The notes under the pieces were generated by a model. It was not told where the DNA came from. It did no database searches and worked only from the letters and a program-made list of their open reading frames with translations. A DNA stretch of 14,948 bases, from assembly GCA_003023125.1 (NCBI GenBank), contig PXSY01000150.1, positions 1 to 14,948 on the forward strand, given 5' to 3'. Source of the DNA: Bacteroidetes bacterium QH_10_64_19. GTDB taxonomy: Bacteria; Bacteroidota; Rhodothermia; Rhodothermales; Salinibacteraceae. The position numbers and the translations under genes are program-made. Below, piece after piece: positions 1 to 7,102 of this stretch; the first letter of the stretch is position 1, and the number at the start of each line of letters is the position of its first letter.

Positions 1-51
1 TTCGCTTGGCTTGTCGGTCGTGCTCTCTTCCCAACCAATGGCCTCTCTGCA

Positions 52-978
52 ATGAAGTGGTCCACGCTCCCTCGCTCGCTTTTCAGGAGGCTTCCCTTGC
101 CGCTTCACGTGGACGGCAAGGCCAAAGACCGGCTGCTGCGGGTGCTCGACGCGATCGGCGCTCCCCGCGGCATTCACGAAGTGCGCGTAGACGGAGACGT
201 GTGGACGGTCGAGCCAAAGGATCCGAATGAGCGCTTCTTCTTCCACTTCTGTCACAACCTCCTGCGCCACGTGCGGTCGTCCCCGCTGCACTGGGTGATC
301 GAAACGGTCTTCCGGGGCCGCGACGGATATTTCGTCGACGTGGGGGCCAATCTCGGGCTCTACAGCTACGTGGCAGAGCAGCAGGGAGCGTCGTCGATCC
401 TGTTCGAGCCGGAACCGGCCCACTACCGATTCTTGGAGCGCAACCGCCACCTGTTCGACGCCTGCCTTCCGATCGCGCTCAGCGACCAAAACGTTGAGCT
501 TACGTTCTACGTTGCCGACGCGCAGCACTCCGGGGCCAGCTCGCTGGTCATGCCCGAGGGCGGGTGGGCGCAGAGCCCCTATCACGAGCAGGTTCAGGTC
601 GATGCCCGCCGGTTCGATGCCGTTGCAGACGAGCGTGGGCTTCCCCTCGCTCAACTGGACCTGGTAAAAATCGATGTCGAGGGCCACGAGGCGAGTGTCG
701 TCCGTGGCATGCAGGACTACCTGGAAGGGCATGAAACCGCCCCGATCTGGATCGAAGTGCGAGGGCCGACCTCTGATCGGGAAGGGGGAAGCTACACGAC
801 CGTTCTCGACCTCGTCGAGCCTTTCGGATACGCCCCTTACGTGGTAGAAGAAAGGCCCCTTCGGACTCAGCGCCTCCGTCCCTTTCGAGATCCTGCGGAC
901 GTGACGCAGGTATTCGAACTGCTTCTCCTGCATCCAGAACGGCATGACGACGTGTTGTCCGCCCTGCAGACGAGCTGA
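52..978 (+). CDS. FkbM family SAM-dependent methyltransferase
   Basis: A 308-residue protein of the FkbM methyltransferase family, which O-methylates sugars or other small hydroxylated groups using S-adenosylmethionine. The SAM-binding motif I is clear at residues 93-105 (YFVDVGANLGLYS), followed by an acidic strand end at 117-121 (LFEPE). The family's second signature, DLVKIDVEGHE, lies at 203-213. The first 90 residues form an N-terminal extension with no recognised domain. The ATG at 52 gives a complete protein with no signal peptide, so it should act in the cytoplasm. It is transcribed towards the glycosyltransferase gene ending at 1013, with only 34 bp between the stops. Its position beside glycosyltransferase genes suggests it methylates a surface glycan; the acceptor cannot be read from the sequence. 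The family call is firm, the substrate unknown. Confidence 0.9.
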   Translation: MKWSTLPRSLFRRLPLPLHVDGKAKDRLLRVLDAIGAPRGIHEVRVDGDVWTVEPKDPNERFFFHFCHNLLRHVRSSPLHWVIETVFRGRDGYFVDVGANLGLYSYVAEQQGASSILFEPEPAHYRFLERNRHLFDACLPIALSDQNVELTFYVADAQHSGASSLVMPEGGWAQSPYHEQVQVDARRFDAVADERGLPLAQLDLVKIDVEGHEASVVRGMQDYLEGHETAPIWIEVRGPTSDREGGSYTTVLDLVEPFGYAPYVVEERPLRTQRLRPFRDPADVTQVFELLLLHPERHDDVLSALQTS

Positions 979-1012
979 CTCCTCGTTCGCTTCGTCATGA
1001 CCCGGCACGCTC

Positions 1013-2155
1013 TCACCGATCTCTCCGTTCCTCAAGAAAGCTGAGAACGCGCTCGGCGCGGCGCGGCCACGTGTGCTCTTGGATGTCGTCCCGGGCCGCG
1101 TGCCCGAGCCGGTCGCATTCATCCGGGTCGTTGAGCAATTTTCGGAGCCGACGGATGGCGGCGTCGGCGTCGTCGGGTGGGACGAGCGCGGCGTTCTCCC
1201 CGTCGTGCAGAAGCTCTTGCAGGTCGGGCGAGGCGGGGGCCAAGATGGCTCGGCCGGCGGCCATGTACAGGAAGGTCTTCATGGGCAAGACCGTGTTGCC
1301 CACGTCCTGCAGGGGCGCGACGGTGGGAGGAATGACCACCACGTCGGCGGCGTAGAGGTAGGGCACCGTATCGTCGAACGGTTGCCACGGCACCACGCAG
1401 ACGTTGTCGAGTGCGGCGGCCTGTCGCTCCACCTCGCCCTCGCCTTCGGAGCCGACGATGGCGAATTGCGCTTCGGGGAGTGCCCGCGCCATTTCCAACA
1501 GGAGGCCGAGGCCTTTCTCCATCGTCACGCGCCCGGCATAGGTCACAGTGGGTCGCCCGCCCGGCAGGTCGCAGCGCGCTCGGGCTTCCGAGCGGGAGAG
1601 GCGCGGCGACAGGCGTTCTGGGTCGTAGCCGTTGTGGGCTGTGAGGAGTCGGTCGGGATCAACCCCGGCGTCGACGTAGCTCCGCCGGGCCAGGTCGGAA
1701 TGCAGCACGGCGCCGAGGAAGCGCGGGTGCTGGCTCAGCCCACGGAAGATGGGGGCGCTCCACGGCTGCTGGCGGGGCCAGGGGCGATAGGTCTCGTAGA
1801 CGACAGGACGAACGCCGACGAGCAACGCCCCGAACAGGATTGGGAGCGTGCGGGTGTAGAGCACGTCGGCGCGCTGGGCGGCCGGATGCTGCGGCCCCAC
1901 GAGGCCCTGGGCGACCTTCTCGATGCCCCGGATGTTCGGATACGCGCTCCGAACGGCCGCGACCTCAAAGGTGGGATCGATCTGGTAGTAGTCGGCAATG
2001 ACGTCGCGCCCGGGCTCCGGATCAAACCAGTGCTCGGGCTTCACGAGGGTCACGTCGGCTCCCGCCGTCTCAAATCCCCCGATCATCGACATCATCTGCT
2101 CCGTGTCGGTGGCCGTCTGGGGCAGGAGCTGATCGGTGACGTACGCGATGTGCAT
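1013..2155 (-). CDS. GT4-like glycosyltransferase with altered donor-site glutamates
   Basis: A 380-residue GT-B glycosyltransferase resembling the GT1/GT4 group, expected to transfer a sugar from a nucleotide donor to a growing glycan in the cytoplasm. The N-terminal domain starts MHIAYVTDQLLPQ, and the C-terminal donor domain begins near residue 200 with VTYAGRVTMEKG (204-215), giving the usual Arg and Lys. The PMKTFLYMAAG segment (291-301) aligns with the common P-x-K-x-F-E-Y-M-A-x-G motif, but the Glu is Leu296 and the position eight residues before is Thr288. The E-x7-E pair is therefore absent. The ATG at 2155 was chosen because it begins the typical first strand; an in-frame start at 2323 would add a proline/arginine-rich tail and overlap the upstream gene. 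It is the last gene of a three-gene minus-strand operon, 46 bp after the sulfotransferase-like gene. Confidence 0.85.
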   Translation of the reverse strand: MHIAYVTDQLLPQTATDTEQMMSMIGGFETAGADVTLVKPEHWFDPEPGRDVIADYYQIDPTFEVAAVRSAYPNIRGIEKVAQGLVGPQHPAAQRADVLYTRTLPILFGALLVGVRPVVYETYRPWPRQQPWSAPIFRGLSQHPRFLGAVLHSDLARRSYVDAGVDPDRLLTAHNGYDPERLSPRLSRSEARARCDLPGGRPTVTYAGRVTMEKGLGLLLEMARALPEAQFAIVGSEGEGEVERQAAALDNVCVVPWQPFDDTVPYLYAADVVVIPPTVAPLQDVGNTVLPMKTFLYMAAGRAILAPASPDLQELLHDGENAALVPPDDADAAIRRLRKLLNDPDECDRLGHAARDDIQEHTWPRRAERVLSFLEERRDR

Positions 2156-2201
2156 GGGCGAGAGGGGACAGCCGGGAGCGAAGGGCGGCGTGGCCAGGGG
2201 A

Positions 2202-3641
2202 TCAGTCGGGGGGTCGGGAAGCGGTCTGAGCCGAGTCAACCGAGGAGCACGACCAGGAGGCAACCTCCTCCTGCGACAGGTCGTGTCGGCTCGCCTGCGT
2301 GACTTCGGGAACCCGCGACTCATCGTAGGGCCCGTGGATCCACTCCCAGACGGTGTGCCCGGCGGAGCCGACCTCGACCACTCGTCCCGACTCCGTCTCT
2401 GTCAGAAGCATGTTTCCGTTGTCTAACATCTCCAGGCGCCCCTGGCTGGGGGTGTAGAAAGGCTCCGAGTGCTCCGTCGGGAAGAGCACCTTCGTTGAGT
2501 CGGTGTGGGGCTGAACGGCCACGATGCGGCTGCCGCCCAGGACACTGCCGCGGCCTGTTCCGTCGTCCTGATTGTCAAAGACCGAAATCCATCCGTCGCC
2601 GATAAAGTCCGGATCGTGTTGTGCAACAAAGGGGTCCGCCGCGTGCCACTTGACCGTCATCGAGTCCGGATCGAAGACGAACACGAGGTGGAGGCGCTTC
2701 ACCGACACCACCAGGTCGCCGGCGTCGAAGAGGGGATACGCGTCGGCCAGGTCGGAGGGAAGGGGCTCGACGTCGTTGATGTGGAGGATGTCGGTAGGTG
2801 GACCCGTTACTCGAGGTTTTCCGCCCCAGGGGGCCTTCACCAGATGTCGTTTGAGGTCGCTCATGTAGATGAGGTCGAGCGCGTTGATGTCCCGAAGGAT
2901 CTCTCCGTCCGGCGAGACTTGCAGGAGCCGCTCCCGCCACACGGGTGTTCCGTCGAGCCCTGGGTACCCATCCGGATATCGCTCGCTGGTGGCACGCGGT
3001 GCTTCGTGCACGGCCGGCGTCCAGAAGGAGCCATCCTCGGCCTGCGCGATGGAGTGGTGATTGCCCTCGTCGAGTGCCCACTGCACCTCGCCGCACGAGT
3101 TCAGCCGGGCCATGCCCACGTACCGCTGGTTGACGACGACATCTCCCCCCGACAGGAGCGACGACCCGTGGATCCCCGTTCGCTCCGGCTGCTTGCGCCG
3201 CCCGCCCTCAAACAGCGTCGTCCGCTCGATCCTCCACTCGTGCAAGACGGTGCCGTCCCGGTCCACGAGCCGGAGCCCCGGTTCCAAGCCCCCAGGGCCG
3301 TCCCACGAGGACCCGAGGAACGTGAGTCCCGGCGCCATCCGGTCGGCCTGTTCGAGCCGCACCCCCTGGCGCTCATGATCGCGAGAGTTCAGAAGAGGTC
3401 CCTGCGGATCCACGAGCATCTTGACCTCCTCGACCGCCCCTTCGATGAAGGGGAACGGAGTCCAATGCCACCGTCCGACCGCCACGCCGTACAGCATGGA
3501 CAGCACCATGAGCGAGACGACGAAAGCAGCCTTCTCGATGGACAGGGACGAGCGCATCGTAGCGTGAGTGAACTCCAAAACGAGCGGTCCGGACATGCTA
3601 CTTCCCCTCTGCCGTTCAGGCCGGTGGGGCGCCGCCGTCAT
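2202..3641 (-). CDS. Membrane-anchored arylsulfotransferase (ASST)-like protein
   Basis: A 479-residue protein resembling the arylsulfotransferase/ASST beta-propeller family. Known members move sulfate groups between phenolic compounds without PAPS. A short basic N-terminus is followed by one hydrophobic segment at about residues 37-57, so the large C-terminal domain is probably anchored facing the periplasm. Family-like features are repeated blade segments ending in D-x-D/N-G turns (VDRDG 126-130, VSPDG 242-246, LDNGN 406-410) and scattered conserved-looking histidines: HGS at 158, HHS at 195-197, HIND at 287-290 and QHD at 341-343. The ATG at 3641 overlaps the stop of the preceding glycosyltransferase as ATGA, implying translational coupling; ATGs at 3596 and 3557 are also possible and keep the membrane segment. 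Its place between two glycosyltransferases suggests a glycan or glycolipid substrate, but that is inference. Some family members have no proven activity. Confidence 0.72.
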   Translation of the reverse strand: MTAAPHRPERQRGSSMSGPLVLEFTHATMRSSLSIEKAAFVVSLMVLSMLYGVAVGRWHWTPFPFIEGAVEEVKMLVDPQGPLLNSRDHERQGVRLEQADRMAPGLTFLGSSWDGPGGLEPGLRLVDRDGTVLHEWRIERTTLFEGGRRKQPERTGIHGSSLLSGGDVVVNQRYVGMARLNSCGEVQWALDEGNHHSIAQAEDGSFWTPAVHEAPRATSERYPDGYPGLDGTPVWRERLLQVSPDGEILRDINALDLIYMSDLKRHLVKAPWGGKPRVTGPPTDILHINDVEPLPSDLADAYPLFDAGDLVVSVKRLHLVFVFDPDSMTVKWHAADPFVAQHDPDFIGDGWISVFDNQDDGTGRGSVLGGSRIVAVQPHTDSTKVLFPTEHSEPFYTPSQGRLEMLDNGNMLLTETESGRVVEVGSAGHTVWEWIHGPYDESRVPEVTQASRHDLSQEEVASWSCSSVDSAQTASRPPD

Positions 3642-4642
3642 TCTGCCCCCTCCGATCTAATCTCCTCGGGACGCACAGGACGGGGCCGTGCTTGTTCGGC
3701 GGAGAGCCGCGACCAGACTCGCTCAGCGAACTCGTCGATGTGCTGTTTCTGATGCCACCACCCGAAGTGGAGGGCATACGGGGTCAGCTCCACGTACTCG
3801 CCCATCCCCGGCAGGCACCGGGCAACACTCAAGAGGGCCTCCCGAAGCGGGGCGTTGGAGATGCCCCGCAGACTGTAGACGAGGTCGTGCGTGTAGAGGC
3901 GATACGAGACCTCTCGGAAGTCCCGGTCATGGTCGGTCAGGCTGTCGACGTAGTCAAGCTGCGGGCTGTTGCGGCCCTGGAGCCATGGAAACACGTGCAG
4001 GTCGAGTTCACTCATCGCCAGGGCCATGCTCCACTCGCAGGTTTCTTCCCGGCGCTTTCCCCCGCGACGGCTCCGGAAATGGGTCTCATCTGCGCGCTCG
4101 AAAAACGCCGCTGCCGTTTCGTCTACCGCCTCTGTGCACGCGTCGTCCTGCGCGTAAATCATGCCCGCCTGTACCCGGGGCAGTCGGGTAAGTCCGAGCC
4201 GCCGGAGCGTACGGGCCCGGCGCCCGAGCAACACGTCCATCACGACCCCGAGATTCTTCGGTCCTCCGAAGAAGTGGTCGGCGTTCTGCAGGCCGGTGGC
4301 GGTGAACGGAAACGCGGCGAATTGCTGCCAGAGGGGGGTCGGGTCGCGGCACCACACAATGTCGGCGTCCACGAAAAGCGTCCGGTCGAACGCCTTGTAC
4401 TGGTGGAGATGATGCTTGAACCCGACGATGGACCGGTGCTCCGGCGGCAGATCGGCCAGGACGTCGAAGCACGCGTCCAGCCCCCGGCGTTCCAGCAGGG
4501 CGCGGTGGTTTTCCGGACAGAAGAGAGCGACGGGTCGGTCTGGGTCATGTCGCCGAAGCGTATGCACCGATGCGACGACATGCTTTACGTACCGGTCGGG
4601 GCCGTAGCTGTGAAAGACGTAGCCCTCGCGGGAGGAGGCCAT
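3638..4642 (-). CDS. GT-A type glycosyltransferase with D-x-D motif
   Basis: A protein of about 334 residues with the look of a GT-A, GT8-like nucleotide-sugar transferase. The N-terminal part begins YVFHSYGPDRYVKHVVAS, typical of enzymes that start almost directly with the first Rossmann strand. The metal-binding motif lies at residues 88-94 (TLFVDAD). It is followed by an acceptor-side region with LQNADHFFGGPKNLG and a C-terminal HFGWWHQ that could supply a donor-phosphate histidine. I chose the ATG at 4642 because it puts the first strand about eight residues from the start; an in-frame ATG at 4696 adds 18 unremarkable residues. There is no signal peptide, so it should be cytoplasmic. It is the first gene of the minus-strand operon and overlaps the sulfotransferase-like gene by 4 bp. 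Donor sugar and linkage cannot be inferred. Confidence 0.75.
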   Translation of the reverse strand: MASSREGYVFHSYGPDRYVKHVVASVHTLRRHDPDRPVALFCPENHRALLERRGLDACFDVLADLPPEHRSIVGFKHHLHQYKAFDRTLFVDADIVWCRDPTPLWQQFAAFPFTATGLQNADHFFGGPKNLGVVMDVLLGRRARTLRRLGLTRLPRVQAGMIYAQDDACTEAVDETAAAFFERADETHFRSRRGGKRREETCEWSMALAMSELDLHVFPWLQGRNSPQLDYVDSLTDHDRDFREVSYRLYTHDLVYSLRGISNAPLREALLSVARCLPGMGEYVELTPYALHFGWWHQKQHIDEFAERVWSRLSAEQARPRPVRPEEIRSEGAE

Positions 4643-4852
4643 AGAGGCGGAGGAGCAAGTTGTGCAGTGATCTCCTTCAAGCCATGCATCCCCCAAATGA
4701 TTCGCTCCCCGTGTCTCGGAGAAGAAAGAGCGCTCTCGACATCTAGGGACATCGTGCCAACATGGAGCGTGCGGGTCGGCACCGAGGGGGATCCGTGTGC
4801 AAGGGGCTGGGCGGCGTCAAGGAAGATTGGGTAGAAACCTTCATCCTGCCCC

Positions 4853-4885
4853 CCAATATAGATCTTCGCTTCACGCGTTTCCAAA
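4853..4885 (-). promoter_or_regulatory. Candidate Bacteroidota-type promoter for the minus-strand glycan operon
   Basis: Read on the minus strand, TTTG (4885-4882) is followed after 21 bases by TATATTGG (4860-4853). This approximates the Bacteroidota primary-sigma pattern of a -33 TTTG and a -7 TAnnTTTG. It would start a transcript near 4846 with a leader of about 200 nt before the gene at 4642. The -7 box matches imperfectly. Confidence 0.35.
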
Positions 4886-4888
4886 AGC

Positions 4889-4907
4889 CTCCGCAGATCC
4901 TGCGGAG
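4889..4907. promoter_or_regulatory. Operator-like inverted repeat in the divergent promoter region
   Basis: CTCCGCAG-ATC-CTGCGGAG is a perfect 8-bp inverted repeat with a 3-base centre. It lies immediately upstream of the candidate -33 element at 4882-4885. One half-site, TCCTGCGG (4898-4905), recurs in direct orientation at 4916-4923, exactly 18 bp away. That arrangement suits a dimeric DNA-binding regulator controlling one or both operons. There is no U-run, so a terminator is unlikely. Confidence 0.35.
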
Positions 4908-5026
4908 TGCTTCTCTCCTGCGGCCCCTTGCCCAGTTTCCCTGCCGGGGGATGAAGCCGTATCCCATGCCAGAGCGGGAGATTTTACGGGGGCGTCTCGT
5001 CGAGTGCCGCCTCGATCCGGTCGTTC

Positions 5027-6166
5027 ATGCGCCTGCTGTTTGTCACTCAGGACTTTCCACCCGACGTCGGCGGCATCCAGACGTATTCGTGGGAGGTGGC
5101 CCACCGGCTGGCGGATCGTGTGGAGCATCTGGCCGTCATGGCCCCGGAGCAGCCGAACGCAGCGCCGGTTGATCGCACCGTTCCGTTCTCGATCCACCGA
5201 TTGCCGGGCCGCTCGGACCTCCTTCTACTCTCTCTCCTGCCCGCGCTGCCGGCCTGCGTTTGGCGGTTTCGTCCGCACGTCGTCTTCCACGCGCAGTGGC
5301 AGACGGTGGGGGCCTCGATTCTGGCCCGATCCCTGTTCGGCTGGCCCCGCCGCATCGTGTGTGCGGCCCACGGCCGCGAGTTGCTGTTCAATCCGGCCAC
5401 CAGGTATCCGGGACTCGGCGCGGCGTACGACCGCCTGCGGCAGACCCTTCTCCATCAGGTGGATGCGTTTCTCCCCGTCAGCCACTACACGGCCGGCCTG
5501 CTGCATGAGCGCGGCGTTCCGCCGAGCCGTACCCACGTAGTGCCGAACGGCACCGACCCGACCCGCTTTCGTCCCCACGATGGGACCCAGTTGCGACAGC
5601 ACCTCGACCTCACCGCCCAACCCCTTCTGCTGACAGTGGGGCGTCTCGTGCGCCGAAAAGGCATCGACACGGTCCTGCGGGCCCTGCCGACCATTATCCA
5701 GACCTGCCCCGACGTGGCGTACGTCATCGCGGGGACGGGTCCAGACCGCCCCCGTCTCGAACGGCTCGCCGCCTGCCTCGGGGTCCGCGACCGGTTGTGC
5801 TTCGTCGGAGACATCGGCCACGACCGGCTCCCTCTCTACTACAGCGCTGCCGACCTGTTTGTCATGCCGGCCCGCCAGGATCCGCCGGACGTCGAAGGGT
5901 TCGGACTCGTTTTCCTGGAGGCTAATGCCTGCGGCACGCCCGTCGTAGGGGCCGCGACTGGTGGCATCCCGGAGGCCATTCGCGACGGCGAGACCGGACT
6001 GCTGGTGCCGCCCGACGCCCCTGGCGTCCTCGCCGACGCCGCCCGCCGCCTCCTCGCGAATCCTGGCCTGGCCAACACGCTCGGCCAGCAGGGGCGGGAG
6101 CGCGTCCTCAATGACGCCAACTGGGACCACGTCGCAGACCGGCTCTTCGAGACCCTCTCCTCGTAA
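5027..6166 (+). CDS. GT4 family glycosyltransferase
   Basis: A 379-residue GT-B glycosyltransferase of family GT4, of the type that includes PimB-like mannosyltransferases and many polysaccharide enzymes. The N-terminal domain opens MRLLFVTQDFPPDVGGIQTY with the GGIQ loop at 15-18 that contacts the donor phosphates. The donor domain begins with TVGRLVRRKGID (203-214), giving Arg206 and Lys211. The E-x7-E pair is intact at Glu290 and Glu298 within EGFGLVFLEANACGTPVVG. GIPEAIRDGETGLLVPP (313-329) is also family-typical. There is no signal peptide and length is normal. It is the first gene of a plus-strand set, followed 103 bp later by a methyltransferase. Unlike the GT4-like protein encoded at 1013-2155, this one has every expected motif. 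The donor (often GDP-mannose or a UDP-sugar) cannot be decided. Confidence 0.92.
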   Translation: MRLLFVTQDFPPDVGGIQTYSWEVAHRLADRVEHLAVMAPEQPNAAPVDRTVPFSIHRLPGRSDLLLLSLLPALPACVWRFRPHVVFHAQWQTVGASILARSLFGWPRRIVCAAHGRELLFNPATRYPGLGAAYDRLRQTLLHQVDAFLPVSHYTAGLLHERGVPPSRTHVVPNGTDPTRFRPHDGTQLRQHLDLTAQPLLLTVGRLVRRKGIDTVLRALPTIIQTCPDVAYVIAGTGPDRPRLERLAACLGVRDRLCFVGDIGHDRLPLYYSAADLFVMPARQDPPDVEGFGLVFLEANACGTPVVGAATGGIPEAIRDGETGLLVPPDAPGVLADAARRLLANPGLANTLGQQGRERVLNDANWDHVADRLFETLSS

Positions 6167-6269
6167 TTCTGCCGACGGGGGACAAGACCTGGCAGAGACA
6201 CCCGGTGAATGCTACTCCCGATTGCTCCGAGAATCCGCCGCTCCCCATCCTCCGGCCGAACACCCTCCC

Positions 6270-7055
6270 ATGAAGAGCAAACCGGGAATGCTAGACAGAC
6301 TTCGGGTGTCCGTTGCGGAGCGTGCCCTCGACTTTTCCTACGGGGTGCGCAGCCTGTTCTATCGGGGAGAGGAATTGTATTGCCCCTGCTGCGAGCGCGA
6401 GTACAACCGGTTTATGTCGTACGGCGGACGCGAACAGTGCCTCTGTCCGGGCTGTCGCTCTTTTGAGCGGCATCGGCTGATGTGGCTCTACATTGAGCGT
6501 CGCACTCGTCTCTTGGAGGCCCCACACAGGGTGCTCCACGTGGCGCCGGAATACGCGATTCAGAAGAACCTACGACGTCGGGACACCCTGGACATGTACA
6601 GAAGCGTCGACCTCCGCTCCATGCTGGCCCTCGACCAGGCGGACGTGGCCAACCTGCCCTACGAGGCAGCGTCGTTTACCGCCATCCTCTGCTCGCACGT
6701 GCTGGAGCACGTCGACGCGGACCGTGCGGCAATGCGGGAGCTTTACCGAGTGCTGGAGCCGGGGGGATGGGCCTACCTGCAGGTCCCCATCGACCTAGGC
6801 CGCGAAGACACCTACGACGATCCCTCTATTACGGAGCCGGAGGCGCGCGACCGGGCGTTCGGGCACCCCGACCACGTTCGCCTCTATGGCCGGGACTACC
6901 TCGATCGGCTTGAGGGGGCCGGGTTCGATCCCCACGTCGACTCGTTCGCGAGGGATCTTTCGGAGGCAACAATTGACCGGCTTCGGCTCTTCCCCGACGA
7001 GGACATCTTTATTGCGTCTCGTCCTGACGACTCCGACTCCTCGCCAGGACGCTAA
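6270..7055 (+). CDS. Zinc-ribbon class I SAM methyltransferase
   Basis: A 261-residue protein of the Methyltransf_11-like class I group with an N-terminal zinc-ribbon-like module. Cysteines 38/41 (CPCC) and 59/62 (CPGC), 17 residues apart, look like a four-Cys metal site, followed by the basic SFERHR. The methyltransferase core is marked by ILCSHVLEHVDAD (139-151) and LYRVLEPGGWAYLQVP (158-173), the strand-4 and post-motif regions. The usual glycine-rich motif I is degenerate: VLHVAPEYAIQ (88-98) replaces G-x-G-x-G. The ATG at 6270 sits just before this unit; the open frame continues upstream but that part overlaps the preceding gene. It lies in the plus-strand glycan set, so a sugar or lipid-linked acceptor is likely but unproven. 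The C-terminal LRLFPDEDIFIASRP closes the fold. Confidence 0.82.
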   Translation: MKSKPGMLDRLRVSVAERALDFSYGVRSLFYRGEELYCPCCEREYNRFMSYGGREQCLCPGCRSFERHRLMWLYIERRTRLLEAPHRVLHVAPEYAIQKNLRRRDTLDMYRSVDLRSMLALDQADVANLPYEAASFTAILCSHVLEHVDADRAAMRELYRVLEPGGWAYLQVPIDLGREDTYDDPSITEPEARDRAFGHPDHVRLYGRDYLDRLEGAGFDPHVDSFARDLSEATIDRLRLFPDEDIFIASRPDDSDSSPGR

Positions 7056-7102
7056 CGATCGTCCCCTGGCCCGGCCCTCTCTTCTCTGATCCGCACCGGT
7101 GC

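Larger units (their letters stand above)
4643..5026. other. Divergent intergenic control region of the glycan locus
   Basis: A 384-bp stretch between the divergent glycosyltransferase operons. No open frame here has recognisable protein character. It contains a candidate minus-strand promoter (4853-4885) and a perfect inverted repeat (4889-4907) with a further direct copy of one half at 4916-4923. I could not find a convincing plus-strand promoter for the gene starting at 5027. Confidence 0.6.

Noticed and set aside
1073..2302. Long plus-strand open frame of over 400 codons
   Set aside because: It is the complement of the GT4-like gene, rich in Gly, Val, Arg and His with no family motif; GC-rich DNA leaves many such antisense frames open.
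2156..2323. N-terminal extension of the GT4-like protein
   Set aside because: It would be Arg/Pro-rich and overlap the sulfotransferase-like gene, while the ATG at 2155 fits the family start.
3692..4834. Long plus-strand open frame of 380 codons
   Set aside because: It mirrors the D-x-D glycosyltransferase on the minus strand and shows no domain; the minus-strand protein has clear motifs and a coupled overlap.
4585..4884. Possible 99-codon minus-strand gene upstream of the D-x-D glycosyltransferase
   Set aside because: It overlaps the glycosyltransferase start, begins inside the promoter candidate and becomes proline-rich; no family character.
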